Part shown: piece after piece, positions 22,237-32,096 of the stretch
How positions within the stretch are numbered: position 1 is the stretch's first letter
Layout of the letters: each line of letters opens with the position of its first letter
Assembly: GCF_000307775.2 (NCBI RefSeq)
Contig: NZ_KK020676.1
Span: 1,057,487-1,121,486, forward strand
Direction: 5' to 3'
Length of the DNA: 64,000 bases
Source of the DNA: Stutzerimonas stutzeri KOS6
GTDB taxonomy: Bacteria; Pseudomonadota; Gammaproteobacteria; Pseudomonadales; Pseudomonadaceae
Position numbers and translations under genes: made by a program
The notes under the pieces: generated by a model
Told to the model about the DNA's origin: nothing
The model's database searches: none
Seen by the model: only the letters and a program-made list of their open reading frames with translations

Positions 22237-23364
22237 CTAGCGCAGGGACGTGCGCAGTCGCGACAGCGCGCCGAGAAAGAACACGGTTCCGATCACCGCC
22301 AGCGCCAGCAGTTGCGGCCAGACGATCGCCGGGCCGGCGCTGCGGAACAGGATCGCCTGGGCCAGTTCGACGAAGTGCGTGGTAGGCGCCACCAGCATGA
22401 TGTTCTGCACCAGCACGGGCATGCTTTCGCGCGGGGTCACGCCGCCGGAAAGAATTTGTAACGGAATCAGTGTGAGAATCACCAGCAGGCCCAGCTGTGG
22501 CATGGAGCGCGCCACCGTACCGAAGAAAATGCCCATTGAGGTGGCGGCGAACAGGTGCAGCGCGGCTCCGCCGGCGAACAGCCACAGCGAGCCCTGGATC
22601 GGGATGTCGAGCCAGCCCTCGACGACGAAGCGCAGGGCGAAGGCCGCCGCGGCCAGCACCACCAGGCCCATGGCCCAGACCTTGCCGACCATGATCTCAA
22701 ATGGCGTCACCGGCATCACCAGGAGGTGCTCGATGGTGCCGTGCTCGCGTTCGCGGATCAGCGCCGCGCCGGTGAGGATGATCGCCAGCATGGTGATCTG
22801 GTTGATCACCTCGTTCACCGCGCCGAACCAGGCGCGGCTCAGGTTGGGGTTGAACGCCGTGCGGACTACCGCCTCGACGGGCAAGGCGTCTTCGGCGCGG
22901 TAGCGGCGGACGAACTCGGCGGTCTCGCTGGCGATGATCTGCTGGATATGGCCGGCGCCGGTGAAGGCCTGGCTGACCTGGGTGGCATCGACATTGAGCT
23001 GGATGCTCGGCTGGCGGTCGGCGAGCAGGTTTTCCTGGAAGCGCGGCGGGATGTTCAGGGTGAAGGTGTAGAGCCCATCGTCCATGCCGCTGTCCATCTC
23101 TTCGTGCGTGATGGCTTTCGGCTCGATGAAGTAGGGCAGCTGGAAGGCGTTGATGATGCGCAGCGAGGCCTGCGAGCGATCCTCGTCGACCACCGCGATG
23201 CTGGCGCGGTGCGGTGCCTCGGGCACGGCCGTGGCGCCTTCGTAGATCGCCACGGTGAAGGAATAGACGATCAGCACCAGCATCGCCGGATCACGATAGA
23301 GGCTGCGCAACTCCTTGAGGCCGAGCTGGAAGATGTTGCCGAGCTTGCGCCGCGCGTTGCCCAT
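22237..23364 (-). CDS. yhhJ: ABC-2 type permease, YhhJ-like
   Basis: A 375-residue membrane protein, the same length as I recall for E. coli YhhJ. One N-terminal span (MLVLIVYSFTVAIYEG) is followed by a ~130-residue periplasmic region and five more spans, the ABC-2 exporter permease layout. ALIREREHGTIEHLLVMPVTPFEIM is the family's cytoplasmic coupling loop. It is separated from the RbbA-like gene by one base and probably forms the second half of the pore. The exported substrate is unknown. Confidence 0.87.
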   Translation of the reverse strand: MGNARRKLGNIFQLGLKELRSLYRDPAMLVLIVYSFTVAIYEGATAVPEAPHRASIAVVDEDRSQASLRIINAFQLPYFIEPKAITHEEMDSGMDDGLYTFTLNIPPRFQENLLADRQPSIQLNVDATQVSQAFTGAGHIQQIIASETAEFVRRYRAEDALPVEAVVRTAFNPNLSRAWFGAVNEVINQITMLAIILTGAALIREREHGTIEHLLVMPVTPFEIMVGKVWAMGLVVLAAAAFALRFVVEGWLDIPIQGSLWLFAGGAALHLFAATSMGIFFGTVARSMPQLGLLVILTLIPLQILSGGVTPRESMPVLVQNIMLVAPTTHFVELAQAILFRSAGPAIVWPQLLALAVIGTVFFLGALSRLRTSLR

Positions 23365-23365
23365 G

Positions 23366-26110
23366 TCACTTCTCCTGCTTGCGCAGGCCGGCGATGCTGA
23401 GCAGGGTCAGCAGCGGAATCGCCAGCAGCATGGGGATGAAATATGGGTACAGCTCCGCCAGTCCCAGGGCCTTGGAAAACACCCCGCGGCTGATGATCAG
23501 GAAGTGGCTGGTCGGGTAGAGCTTGCCGATGAACGCGCCGGCGCCCTCCATCGCCGTGACCGGGTGGATCAGCCCGGAAAACTGGATGGCCGGTAGCAGG
23601 GTGACGATGGTGGTGCCGAAGATTGCCGCGATCTGGCTGTTGAGAATCGACGACATCAACAGGCCCAGGCCGGTGGCGCAGGCCACGTAGAGCAACGCGC
23701 CGAGGCAGAGGGTAAGGATGCTGCCCTTGATCGGGATGCCGAAGACGAACACCGCCAGCAGCGCCAGGGTGGCGAAGTTGAACATGCCCAGCGCGATGTA
23801 GGGCAGTTGCTTGCCGAGGAGGAATTCCAGGCGGGTGGTCGGGGTGACGTAGAAGTTGATGATCGAGCCCAGCTCCTTCTCACGCACCACGCCGAGGGCG
23901 GTGAGCATCGCCGGGATCATCATCAACAGTAGCGGGATCATCGCCGGCGCCATCGCCGGCAGGCTCTGTACGTCGGGGTTGTAGCGGTAGCGGATGGCCA
24001 CGTCGGCGGGGGACACCTGCCCGTCGACGCCGGCCTCGCGGGCCAGCTGCTGCAGGTAACTCAGGTGGATGCCCTGCACGTAGCCCTTGATGGTGTCGGC
24101 GCGCATCGGCATGGCGCCATCGATCCAGAATGCTACCTGGGGCACCGCACCGCGCTTGAGATCGCGGCCGAAGTTCGGCGGAATCTCCACTGCCAGACTG
24201 ATGTCGTTGCTGCGCATGCGCTGGTCCAGCTCGGCATGGTTGGCCAGCGGCGCCTTCTCGATGAAGTAGCGCGAGCCGGCCATGTTCAGCAGGTAGTGCT
24301 GGCTGGTGGTGGTCTGGTCGCGGTCGAGTACGGCGTAGGTCAGGTTTTCCACATCGAAGCTGACCCCGTAACCCATGATGAACATGAGGATGACGCTGCC
24401 GAGCATGGCCAGCGTCGCGCGGATCGGATCGCGACGCAGCTCCATGGCCTCGCGGCGCGTGTAGCTGAGCAGGCGGCGCAGGCTGAAGCGCGCCTGACGG
24501 GGGCTGTCGCCGGACCCTACGCCTGGGCCGCGCGCGGCGGTCGGTGTCGCCGCTGCCGGCTGCTCGGCGGTATTCGCCGCGGCGGCCTCCTCCAGATAGG
24601 CGATGAAGGTCGCTTCCAGCGTCGGCAGCCCGCGCTTGGCCATCAGCGCCTGCGGCGTGTCGCTGTCGAGCACCCGTCCGGCATGCATCAGCGAGATGCG
24701 GTCGCAGCGCAGTGCCTCGTTCATGAAGTGGGTGGAGATGAAGATGGTCACGCCGTCTTTGCGCGACAGCTGCACCAGTAACTGCCAGAAGCCGTCGCGG
24801 GCCACCGGATCGACGCCGGAAGTGGGCTCGTCGAGGATCAGAATTTCCGGGTTGTGGATCACCGCGACCGCCAGCGACAGGCGCTGGCGCACGCCCAGCG
24901 GCAGGTTGCCGGGCAGGCTCCCGGCCTCGCCGGCAAGGCCGAAGCGTTCGAGCATTTCGCGCACACGCGGCTCGCGGCGTTCGGCTGGCAGGTGGAACAG
25001 CCGCGCATGCAGCTCCAGGTTCTGCCGCACGCTCAGCTCGCTGTACAGCGAGAAGGCCTGGGACATGTAGCCGACCCGCTGGCGGGTCTGCATGTCGTGC
25101 GGGTCCACCGGCTTGCCGAACAGCAGCGCCTCGCCCTCGCTGGCTGGCAGCAGGCCGGTGAGCATCTTCATGGTGGTGGTCTTGCCGCAGCCGTTGGAGC
25201 CGAGAAAGCCGAAGATCTCGCCGCGGGCGATGCGAAAGTTCACCCGGTCCACCGCGACGAAATCGCCGAAGCGCATGGTCAGGCCGTGGGCCTCGATGGC
25301 GATGCTGTCGCTCGGCGGTTGCGGCGGGATGACCAGTTCGTGATGCTGGCTGCGCCTGGCTTCCGGCAACAGGCGGATGAAGGCCTGCTCCAGCGAATCA
25401 CTGCCGGTACGCGCCAGCAGCTCGGCCGGCGTGCCGGTGGCCAGCACGCGGCCGGCATCCATCGCCACCAGATGCTCGAAGCGCTGTGCCTCGTCCATGT
25501 AGGCGGTGGCCACCAACACGCTCATCTGCGGCCGCTCGGCACGGATGCGCTCGATCAGCTCCCAGAACTGCGCGCGTGACAGCGGATCGACGCCGGTGGT
25601 CGGCTCGTCGAGGATCAGCAGGTCGGGGTCGTGAATCAGTGCACAGCACAGGCCGAGTTTCTGTTTCATGCCGCCGGAAAGCTTGCCTGCCGGGCGCTCG
25701 ACGAAGGGCGCCAGCCCTGTGCTGCGGGTGAGTTCGGCAATGCGCCGGTGACGCTCTGCGGCAGCCTGGCCGAACAGCCGGCCGAAGAATTCCAGGTTCT
25801 CGAATACCGTCAGTGTGGGATACAGGTTCTTGCCCAGGCCCTGCGGCATGTAGGCGATGCGGGGGCAGACCGCGCGGCGGTGGCCGGCGTCGCCCATGTC
25901 ACCGCCGAGTACCTGCACGCGGCCCTGCTGCAGCTTGCGGGCGCCGGCGATCAACGCCAGCAGGCTGGACTTGCCGACGCCGTCCGGACCGATCAGGCCG
26001 ACCATGCAGCGCGCCGGCAGGCTCAGGTTGAGCTCGTCCAGCGCACGGCTCTCGCCGTACTGCAGGCTGACCCCGTCCACCTGCGCCACCGGCACCAGCG
26101 ACTGACTCAT
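23366..26110 (-). CDS. rbbA: RbbA-type fused ABC protein (two ATPase domains plus permease)
   Basis: A 914-residue protein from [13 protein letters not shown]; the slightly longer frame starts inside the next gene. ATPase domain 1 has Walker [10 protein letters not shown] and signature [12 protein letters not shown]. Domain 2 has Walker [10 protein letters not shown] and a degenerate signature [15 protein letters not shown]. An ABC-2 permease of about six spans occupies the last ~380 residues. Length and order match E. coli RbbA/YhiH, described as ribosome-associated, although the flanking HlyD and permease genes argue for an export pump. Overlaps yhiI by four bases. Confidence 0.88.
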   Translation of the reverse strand: MSQSLVPVAQVDGVSLQYGESRALDELNLSLPARCMVGLIGPDGVGKSSLLALIAGARKLQQGRVQVLGGDMGDAGHRRAVCPRIAYMPQGLGKNLYPTLTVFENLEFFGRLFGQAAAERHRRIAELTRSTGLAPFVERPAGKLSGGMKQKLGLCCALIHDPDLLILDEPTTGVDPLSRAQFWELIERIRAERPQMSVLVATAYMDEAQRFEHLVAMDAGRVLATGTPAELLARTGSDSLEQAFIRLLPEARRSQHHELVIPPQPPSDSIAIEAHGLTMRFGDFVAVDRVNFRIARGEIFGFLGSNGCGKTTTMKMLTGLLPASEGEALLFGKPVDPHDMQTRQRVGYMSQAFSLYSELSVRQNLELHARLFHLPAERREPRVREMLERFGLAGEAGSLPGNLPLGVRQRLSLAVAVIHNPEILILDEPTSGVDPVARDGFWQLLVQLSRKDGVTIFISTHFMNEALRCDRISLMHAGRVLDSDTPQALMAKRGLPTLEATFIAYLEEAAAANTAEQPAAATPTAARGPGVGSGDSPRQARFSLRRLLSYTRREAMELRRDPIRATLAMLGSVILMFIMGYGVSFDVENLTYAVLDRDQTTTSQHYLLNMAGSRYFIEKAPLANHAELDQRMRSNDISLAVEIPPNFGRDLKRGAVPQVAFWIDGAMPMRADTIKGYVQGIHLSYLQQLAREAGVDGQVSPADVAIRYRYNPDVQSLPAMAPAMIPLLLMMIPAMLTALGVVREKELGSIINFYVTPTTRLEFLLGKQLPYIALGMFNFATLALLAVFVFGIPIKGSILTLCLGALLYVACATGLGLLMSSILNSQIAAIFGTTIVTLLPAIQFSGLIHPVTAMEGAGAFIGKLYPTSHFLIISRGVFSKALGLAELYPYFIPMLLAIPLLTLLSIAGLRKQEK

Positions 26111-27183
26111 GAGCCAACGTTGATCTGCAGGTGCGCCGGCCATTCAGCGTCGGCGTCCAGCTTGAGGTAGGCGACGCCCGGCAGGCCGGTCTTGACCTGT
26201 TCCATGTGCTTTCTCAGCAGCTCGGGATCGATCCGCGCCTTGACCCGGAACATCAGCTTCTCGCGCTCGCTCTCGGTTTCCACCGTCTTTGGCGTGAATT
26301 GCGCGACGCTGGCGACATAGGTGACCTTGGCGGGAATCACGTACTGCGGTGCGGCGTCGATCACCAGGCGCGCCTCCGAACCCATGGCGACACGGCCGGC
26401 CTGGCGCTCGGGCAGGAAGAAGGTCATGTAGACGTCGGCCAGGTCGACCAGATTGAGCAGCTTGCCACCGGCGCCGAGCACCTCACCCGGCTGCGCCACA
26501 CGGTATTGCACGCGGGCCACGCGATCGGTCTTCAGCTCGCTATCAGTGATGTCCGCCTGAAGTCGCACGACGCTGGCCTGTGCCGCCTCCAGCGCCGACT
26601 GCGCCTCGATCACCTGGGACCTGGCCGCCGCGATACCGGCACCGGCGGACAACACCTGGGCGCGCGAGGCGGCCAGCGCGGCCTGGGCGCTCTGCATGGC
26701 GGCGAGATCGTCGTCCAGCTGCTGGCGCGGCATGGCGTTGCGGCCGACCAGTGTCGCGGTGCGCTGATGGCGCTTCTGCGCGGCGGTCAGTTCGGCGCGG
26801 CGCTGAAGCACCACGGCCTCGGCGGTGGCCTTCTCGCTCTCGCGCTGGGTAACCAGGGCCTGGGCGGTGAGGATGGCGTTCTCCGCCTGGCGTACCTGGG
26901 CGCGGGCCTGGTTGAGCTGGGCCTCCAGCACTTCGGTGTCCATGCGCGCGATGACCTGGCCGGGCTGGACGAAGTCGCCTTCGTCGACGCTGATCTCGCG
27001 GATGCGCCCGCCTAGCTTGGTCGCCACGTCGATCTCGGTAGCCTCGATTCGGCCGTTGCCGCTGGCGAAGCCCTCGCCCAGCCCGTCCGTGCGCAGTTCC
27101 GACCAGACCAGCAGGCCAATGACCGCCAGCGCGACGAGCGCTATCAGGACCCGGCGAAGCGTTTTCTGGGCTGGCGCTTTCAT
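26107..27183 (-). CDS. yhiI: HlyD-family periplasmic adaptor, YhiI-like
   Basis: A 358-residue membrane-fusion protein. An N-terminal anchor (about residues 9-27) leads into a lipoyl half-motif ([24 protein letters not shown]), a long alpha-helical hairpin rich in alanine and glutamine (residues ~80-210), the second lipoyl half and a beta-barrel domain. The start has AAGGA 6 bases upstream. It should bridge the RbbA/YhhJ pump to an outer-membrane channel; no TolC gene is in the window. First gene of its operon. Confidence 0.88.
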   Translation of the reverse strand: MKAPAQKTLRRVLIALVALAVIGLLVWSELRTDGLGEGFASGNGRIEATEIDVATKLGGRIREISVDEGDFVQPGQVIARMDTEVLEAQLNQARAQVRQAENAILTAQALVTQRESEKATAEAVVLQRRAELTAAQKRHQRTATLVGRNAMPRQQLDDDLAAMQSAQAALAASRAQVLSAGAGIAAARSQVIEAQSALEAAQASVVRLQADITDSELKTDRVARVQYRVAQPGEVLGAGGKLLNLVDLADVYMTFFLPERQAGRVAMGSEARLVIDAAPQYVIPAKVTYVASVAQFTPKTVETESEREKLMFRVKARIDPELLRKHMEQVKTGLPGVAYLKLDADAEWPAHLQINVGS

Positions 27184-27299
27184 GAACGTTCCTTGGCTGA
27201 CACGGTGGTACGCATGCTAGGCGATAGCCGTGAAGGTTGCGTTTAGCCTGAATCAATAAAACCGGCTTTTAAGCTTTTATCCAGCCATTTCGGCGCGAT

Positions 27300-27923
27300 T
27301 CACTGCCTGGACTGGCGTTTTGCCACATCCAGCATCCAGCGCTGCAGCTGTCGACTCAGCGCATCGCCGGCCAGGCCGAAGGCATCGATCACCTTCTCCA
27401 GCTGCGGGCTGTCACTCGGCTGAAGGATCTCGAAGCGACGACTGGCGAGGATGTGCTGATCGGTGGCCGAGACCAGCTGTGCGTCCAGGCGAATCCGTAC
27501 CTGCGGTTTGCCGTCGACATACTCGCTCTGGAACGCGCGCAGCTCGCTGAACAGCTCCAGTTCGGCGAACAGGTTGCTGTCCTCGTTGCTCACCGCAACC
27601 GGTCCGCTCTGGCGGAACTGCTCGACCAGCCGGTCGCGCAGCAGGGTCGGTGCCGCATCGCTCCAGCGTGCACCCTGGTAGCTGCTGATCTGGTTGCCGT
27701 CCGGCACCACGGCGATACGCGGCCCGGCAAGGATGCGGCTGGCATGCGGGGTGTGGATGCGCAGCGCCTGCTGCAGCCGCTCTCCCTGCTGATCGGCCGG
27801 CGCCTCGGCGGTCGGCAGCAGATAGACCCGGATCGGCTCGGCTTCGGGCAGCAGGGTACAGGCGCAGAGCGTGCCGAGCAGCGCCGCGAGGACCAGGGGA
27901 CGGATCAGTGCAAGGCGGCTCAT
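27300..27923 (-). CDS. ABC-type transport auxiliary lipoprotein (PqiC/MCE type)
   Basis: A 207-residue lipoprotein. The signal MSRLALIRPLVLAALLGTLCAC has the lipobox LCAC with acylated C22. The mature part (PIRVYLLP, ...RIAVVPDGNQISSYQGARWSDAAPTLLRDRLVEQF) is the PqiC/ABC-auxiliary fold. It likely sits in the outer membrane and receives or delivers lipid from the MlaD-like protein, whose gene it overlaps by four bases. It is the last gene of the operon. Confidence 0.87.
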   Translation of the reverse strand: MSRLALIRPLVLAALLGTLCACTLLPEAEPIRVYLLPTAEAPADQQGERLQQALRIHTPHASRILAGPRIAVVPDGNQISSYQGARWSDAAPTLLRDRLVEQFRQSGPVAVSNEDSNLFAELELFSELRAFQSEYVDGKPQVRIRLDAQLVSATDQHILASRRFEILQPSDSPQLEKVIDAFGLAGDALSRQLQRWMLDVAKRQSRQ

Positions 27924-28858
27924 GGGGTGAACTCCTGGATCTTCTCGCGACCGAGCAGGAAGCCGCTCGGGTTGTCTTCGAGGCGCTGAGTGACGCGGCG
28001 CAGGGCCCCGAGGGTGCCGCGCAACTCGTTGATCGCCGGGCCCAGATCGCTGAAACCCTGCAGGCCATTGTTCAGCGCGCCCTGGTTGCTCGCGAGCAGG
28101 TCGTCCAGCCGCGCGGTGGTGCGCTCCAGCGCGGCCATTGACTCGCCAGCACTGCCCAGCAGCTGGCGGCCTTCGTCGTCGATCAGGCCGTTGGCATTGC
28201 GTGTCAGTCGGGTGATTTCCTCCAGAGCGGTATTGGTCTGCTGACCCAGCTGCGCGAGCTGGGTCAGCGCTTCGCTGAGATCGCCGCGCTGCTCGGCCAG
28301 CACGCTGGTGGCTTGCTCGAGATTGGCCAGGGTGCGGCCGATGCGTCCGGCGTTGTCCTCGGAGAGCATCAGGTTGGCGCTGCGCAGCAGGTTGTTGATA
28401 TTGGTCATCAGATCCTCGCCGTTCTCCAGCAGCGCGCTCAGCGGCGACGGATCGGCGATGATCAGCGGCGGCTCGCCGCGCTTGCCCTCCAGCGGCGGGC
28501 TCTGCGGTGTGCCGCTGTGCAGCTGGATGATCATGCTGCCGGTGATGTTGGCCAGCGCCAGGCGCGCGCGGGTGTCCTGCTTGATCGGCGTGCCGGCATA
28601 CACGCGGATGCGCGCCCGCACCTTGCGCGGATCGTCCGGCTCCAGCCAGAGCTGCTCGACGTCGCCGACCTTGATGCCGCTGTACTCCACCGAGCTGCCA
28701 TTGGACAGCCCGCTGACCGCGCGGTTGAAGCTGATTTCGTAGTAGCTGTACTCGCGATCCATGCTCGACTTGCCCAGCCAGAGGGCGAACAGCAGGGCGC
28801 CGCCGACGGCGAGCACGGTGAACAGGCCGATCAGTATGTGGTGGGCGCGGGTTTCCAT
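27920..28858 (-). CDS. MlaD-family MCE protein
   Basis: A 312-residue protein with an N-terminal signal anchor (residues ~10-30, LIGLFTVLAVGGALLFALWLG) and one MCE domain (about residues 40-120, including SGLSNGSSVEYSGIKVGDVEQLWL). About 190 residues of mostly helical, Leu/Ala-rich sequence follow and could form a hexameric coiled-coil tunnel. MCE rings carry lipids across the periplasm. It is longer than the E. coli MlaD protein (~180 residues), so it is closer to the tunnel-forming MCE type. Substrate unknown. Confidence 0.88.
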   Translation of the reverse strand: METRAHHILIGLFTVLAVGGALLFALWLGKSSMDREYSYYEISFNRAVSGLSNGSSVEYSGIKVGDVEQLWLEPDDPRKVRARIRVYAGTPIKQDTRARLALANITGSMIIQLHSGTPQSPPLEGKRGEPPLIIADPSPLSALLENGEDLMTNINNLLRSANLMLSEDNAGRIGRTLANLEQATSVLAEQRGDLSEALTQLAQLGQQTNTALEEITRLTRNANGLIDDEGRQLLGSAGESMAALERTTARLDDLLASNQGALNNGLQGFSDLGPAINELRGTLGALRRVTQRLEDNPSGFLLGREKIQEFTP

Positions 28859-28859
28859 G

Positions 28860-29642
28860 TCAGTTCTCCTGCAAGTCGGCAGCCTGTTGCGCCGCCCGGC
28901 CGCGTGGGCCGTGGAAGTAGTCGCGGATCCAGGCGTCGTCGGTGGCCTGCACCACCGCCAGGCGATCGGCCACCAGCACGCGCTTGCGCGACAGCACGGC
29001 GACCCGGTCGCAGATGGTGTAGAGCGTATCCAGATCGTGGGTCACCAGGAACACGCTGAGCCCCAGCGCATCGCGCAGGGTCAGGATCAACTGGTCGAAG
29101 GCCGCCGCGCCGATGGGATCGAGGCCGGCGGTGGGCTCGTCGAGGAACAGCACTTCCGGGTCGAGCGCCAGCGCGCGGGCCAGGGCGGCGCGCTTGACCA
29201 TGCCGCCGGACAGCTCGTCGGGGTACTTGCAGGCGGCGTCCGCCGGCAGGCCGGCGAGCGCCAGCTTGAGCCGCGCCAGGTGCTCGGCGTCGCGGCGCTC
29301 GAGCCCGGCGTGTTCGATCAGCGGCAACGCGACGTTCTCCTGCAGGTTCAGCGAAGTGAACAACGCGCCCCGCTGGAACAGCACGCCGAAGCGGCGCTCC
29401 ACCTGCGAGCGGCGCTCGGCTGACAGTTCCAGCAGGTTCTCGCCGAACACGCTGATGCTGCCGGCGTTGGGCCGGCGCAGGCCGACGATGCTGCGCAGCA
29501 GCACCGATTTGCCGGTCCCCGAGCCGCCCACCACGCCGAGGATCTCGCCGCGGCGGATATCCAGATCGAGGCCGTCGTGCACGGTCTGGCTGCCGAAGCG
29601 GTTGACCAGCCCGCGGACCTGGATCAGTGCCTCTTCGCTCAT
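28860..29642 (-). CDS. MlaF-type ABC transporter ATPase
   Basis: A 260-residue ATPase. Walker A is GGSGTGKSV, the signature ELSGGMVKRAALARALA, Walker B VLFLDEPTAGLDP and the H-loop FLVTHDLDTL. KRAALARA and GTGKSVLLR are typical of MCE-system ATPases. The ATG at 29642 shares one base with the permease stop (TGATG); a GTG one codon earlier is also possible. It powers lipid movement by the STAS-fused permease upstream. Confidence 0.9.
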   Translation of the reverse strand: MSEEALIQVRGLVNRFGSQTVHDGLDLDIRRGEILGVVGGSGTGKSVLLRSIVGLRRPNAGSISVFGENLLELSAERRSQVERRFGVLFQRGALFTSLNLQENVALPLIEHAGLERRDAEHLARLKLALAGLPADAACKYPDELSGGMVKRAALARALALDPEVLFLDEPTAGLDPIGAAAFDQLILTLRDALGLSVFLVTHDLDTLYTICDRVAVLSRKRVLVADRLAVVQATDDAWIRDYFHGPRGRAAQQAADLQEN

Positions 29643-30790
29643 CACCAGCCCATCTCCATGAAGAACAGCGCGGCGATGGCGTCCAGCAGGATCACCATGA
29701 AGATCGCCTGTACCACGCTGGAGGTGGTGTGCTCGCCCACCGACTGTGCGCTGCCGCTGACCTTGAAGCCTTCCAGGCAGCCGATCACCGCGATGACGAA
29801 GGCGAACACCGGGGCCTTGCCCAGCCCGACGAGGAAATGGCTGACGGCGATGTCACGCGCCATGATGGTGAAGAACATGGTCGGTGAGATGTCCAGCGCC
29901 AGCACGCACACCACCAGCCCGCCGGCGATGCCGCTGAGCATGCCGACGAAGGTCAGGATCGGCAGCGTGATCAGCATCGCCAGCACCCGCGGCAGCACCA
30001 GCAGTTCGACCGGGCTCAGGCCAAGGGTGCGGATCGCGTCGATCTCCTCGTTGGACTTCATCGAGCCGATCTGCGCGGCGAAGGCGCTGGCGCTGCGTCC
30101 GGCGAGCAGGATCGCCGCCAGCAGCACGCCGAATTCGCGCAGGAAGGAAAAGCCCACCAGGTTGACGGTGTAGATGGTCGCGCCGAAGTCGGCGAGCACC
30201 GTGGCGCCAAGGAAGGCCACCACCGCACCGACCAGAAAGGTCAGCAGCGCGACGATCGGCACCGCGTTCAGCCCGGTCTGCTCGATATGCACTGCCAGCG
30301 AGGTCAGCCGCCAGCGCCGCGGCCGGGGCAAGGTCAGCAGCAGCGTCTGCAGGGTCAGGCCGATAAAGCCGAGCAGCGCGCGCTGCTGCTGCCACAGTGC
30401 CGCGACGGTGCGGCCGATATGCGCCAGCACATCGCCGAAGGCATAGCCGCGCGGCGGCTCGGCGGCATCCTGTTGATCCAGGGCGGTGGCGACGGTGCGC
30501 AGCAGGGCCAGGCGTTCGGCCGGCAACTGTGGCGCCCAGCCTTCGATGGCGGCGATTCGCTCGGCTCCCAGCAGCTCCACCAGCAGGCCGGCGCCTGCCG
30601 TATCCAGCGCACCCAGCCCGCTCAGCTCGATCTGGCTGCGTTCGTCGATCCGCTCCCGGAGCCGCTGAACTTCACGCCGCAGTGCCGCGTAATGGGCGAG
30701 GGTCCAGTCACCGACGATGCGCGCCCGCAGCGGCGAAGCGCCCGGTTCGATTGTCATCGAACCGGGAGACGAGGACGTGGTGGCGCTCAT
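29642..30790 (-). CDS. MlaE-family lipid ABC permease with N-terminal STAS domain
   Basis: About 382 residues. The N-terminal ~110 residues are a STAS/anti-sigma-antagonist-like domain (QIELSGLGALDTAGAGLLVELLG), equivalent to the separate MlaB protein of E. coli. The rest is an MlaE permease with five or six spans and the conserved coupling region EFGVLLAAILLAGRSASAFAAQIGSMKSNEEIDA. The fusion is a known variant. The start is uncertain: ATG 30790 or an in-frame TTG three codons earlier; neither has a strong ribosome site. First gene of the four-gene MCE operon. Confidence 0.88.
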   Translation of the reverse strand: MSATTSSSPGSMTIEPGASPLRARIVGDWTLAHYAALRREVQRLRERIDERSQIELSGLGALDTAGAGLLVELLGAERIAAIEGWAPQLPAERLALLRTVATALDQQDAAEPPRGYAFGDVLAHIGRTVAALWQQQRALLGFIGLTLQTLLLTLPRPRRWRLTSLAVHIEQTGLNAVPIVALLTFLVGAVVAFLGATVLADFGATIYTVNLVGFSFLREFGVLLAAILLAGRSASAFAAQIGSMKSNEEIDAIRTLGLSPVELLVLPRVLAMLITLPILTFVGMLSGIAGGLVVCVLALDISPTMFFTIMARDIAVSHFLVGLGKAPVFAFVIAVIGCLEGFKVSGSAQSVGEHTTSSVVQAIFMVILLDAIAALFFMEMGW

Positions 30791-30934
30791 CTTCTGCAAA
30801 CGGGTGCCTATGTCGGGCGATGGAGTCTGGATTGATGCTAGCAGGGCTGTGCCCGGCTAGACAGGACCGCGCGCCCGAGGTCGGCAACCGGCGGGCAGGC
30901 GCCTGCTGCTTATCCATGGACCACGGCGGTCGCG

Positions 30935-32071
30935 TCATAGTGCGCCGTTGCGCTCGAGCCGATAGCTGCTTATCGCCTCGTAGACCGCCTTGCGCAGCCG
31001 ATTGATGCCGCCGATGGGGCGATGTTCCGGCAGCGCATGCCAGGGGTTGAAGCTGAGGTTGTCGCAGGCCAGGTTCTGCTCACGGCTGTCGAAGTCCTGC
31101 GCTGGCAGGCGGATATCGGCGACCGTCTCGAACGGTGAAACGGTCTCGCTCCATTCGATGCTGGTGTCCTCGATGGGCATGTAGTGTTCGGCGTTTTGCC
31201 GCTGCACCTGCAGGGCGAAGCAGGCGGGCGTGCGGTCGAGGGACAGCTGCTGGTAGAGCGCGCTGCGCAGGAAGTTCGGCAGGTCGCGGTTCTGCTCGGG
31301 CAACTGGTAGGTCGGGCAGTTCTCCGGCGTCGGGATGACCCGGTACTTGATGTTGTGCGGGCCGAGCTTGTACGGCGCCACGGAGCTGTAGATGGTGGCT
31401 ACCGGGCTTTCCGGCGCGGGCGCCAGGGTCTGCAGTGCGATGAACAGATGGCGCAGTTCCCAGCTGCGCGGGTCGACGCTCGGAAAGAACGCCAGCGCCT
31501 TCTTGCCCTGCGCCTGGGCGGCGAAATTGCTGCGGTACTCGGCGACGTCGCGGACGAAGAACACCGGGTGATTGAACATCACGAAGTCCTGCTCGCCGGC
31601 ATGGCGCGGATCGCTCGTCAGCTTTTCGCCCGGCACGCCAAGCAGCTTGATCGCCATGCCGCGGGCATCGCGGATGCGGTCGAACTGCGGGTAGGCGTTG
31701 CCGTTGGACAGCCGCACCCAGGCCTGCCAGGTCTTGCCGGGTTCGCTGAATACGCCGTGGCGCAGCTCGTTGTTCAGGTCGGCGCGCACGCTGACTTCGG
31801 CATGCACGCAGCCGTGGGCCTTGGCATGAGCGTCGCGCAGCACGCGGGTGTTCTCGCTGTGCTGTTCGACCACGGCGATGGCGTCGGCAATGATCGCCTG
31901 GGTGTCGGCCGCTTCGCTCGGCGCGATGACCTCTTCGGTGGAAACCGGCCCACGATGGGTGAAGTGGTCATGCAGCGCGAAGGCGGCCCAACTGCTGAGG
32001 CCGATGGCCGTGACGCCGAGCGACAGGCGGCCCAGCAGGCGACCGAGCCAGAGCCAGAATCTTGTAAGCAT
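30935..32071 (-). CDS. Catalase-family haem protein (SrpA-like), membrane-anchored or exported
   Basis: A 378-residue protein from MLTRFWLWLGRLL, with AAGGA before it; the longer frame starts inside the cytochrome gene. The N-terminal hydrophobic stretch (residues ~4-30) is a signal or anchor. Catalase-fold landmarks are the distal-histidine region AHGCVHAEVSV, IRDARGMAIKLLGVPGE and QDFVMFNHPVFF. It is shorter than true catalases (~480+). Such minimal catalase-like proteins may be peroxidases or act on lipid peroxides. It is paired with the di-haem cytochrome gene 25 bases upstream, so electron exchange between them is an attractive inference. Confidence 0.78.
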   Translation of the reverse strand: MLTRFWLWLGRLLGRLSLGVTAIGLSSWAAFALHDHFTHRGPVSTEEVIAPSEAADTQAIIADAIAVVEQHSENTRVLRDAHAKAHGCVHAEVSVRADLNNELRHGVFSEPGKTWQAWVRLSNGNAYPQFDRIRDARGMAIKLLGVPGEKLTSDPRHAGEQDFVMFNHPVFFVRDVAEYRSNFAAQAQGKKALAFFPSVDPRSWELRHLFIALQTLAPAPESPVATIYSSVAPYKLGPHNIKYRVIPTPENCPTYQLPEQNRDLPNFLRSALYQQLSLDRTPACFALQVQRQNAEHYMPIEDTSIEWSETVSPFETVADIRLPAQDFDSREQNLACDNLSFNPWHALPEHRPIGGINRLRKAVYEAISSYRLERNGAL

Positions 32072-32096
32072 GTGCGGTTCCTTGTGCGATGGTCGG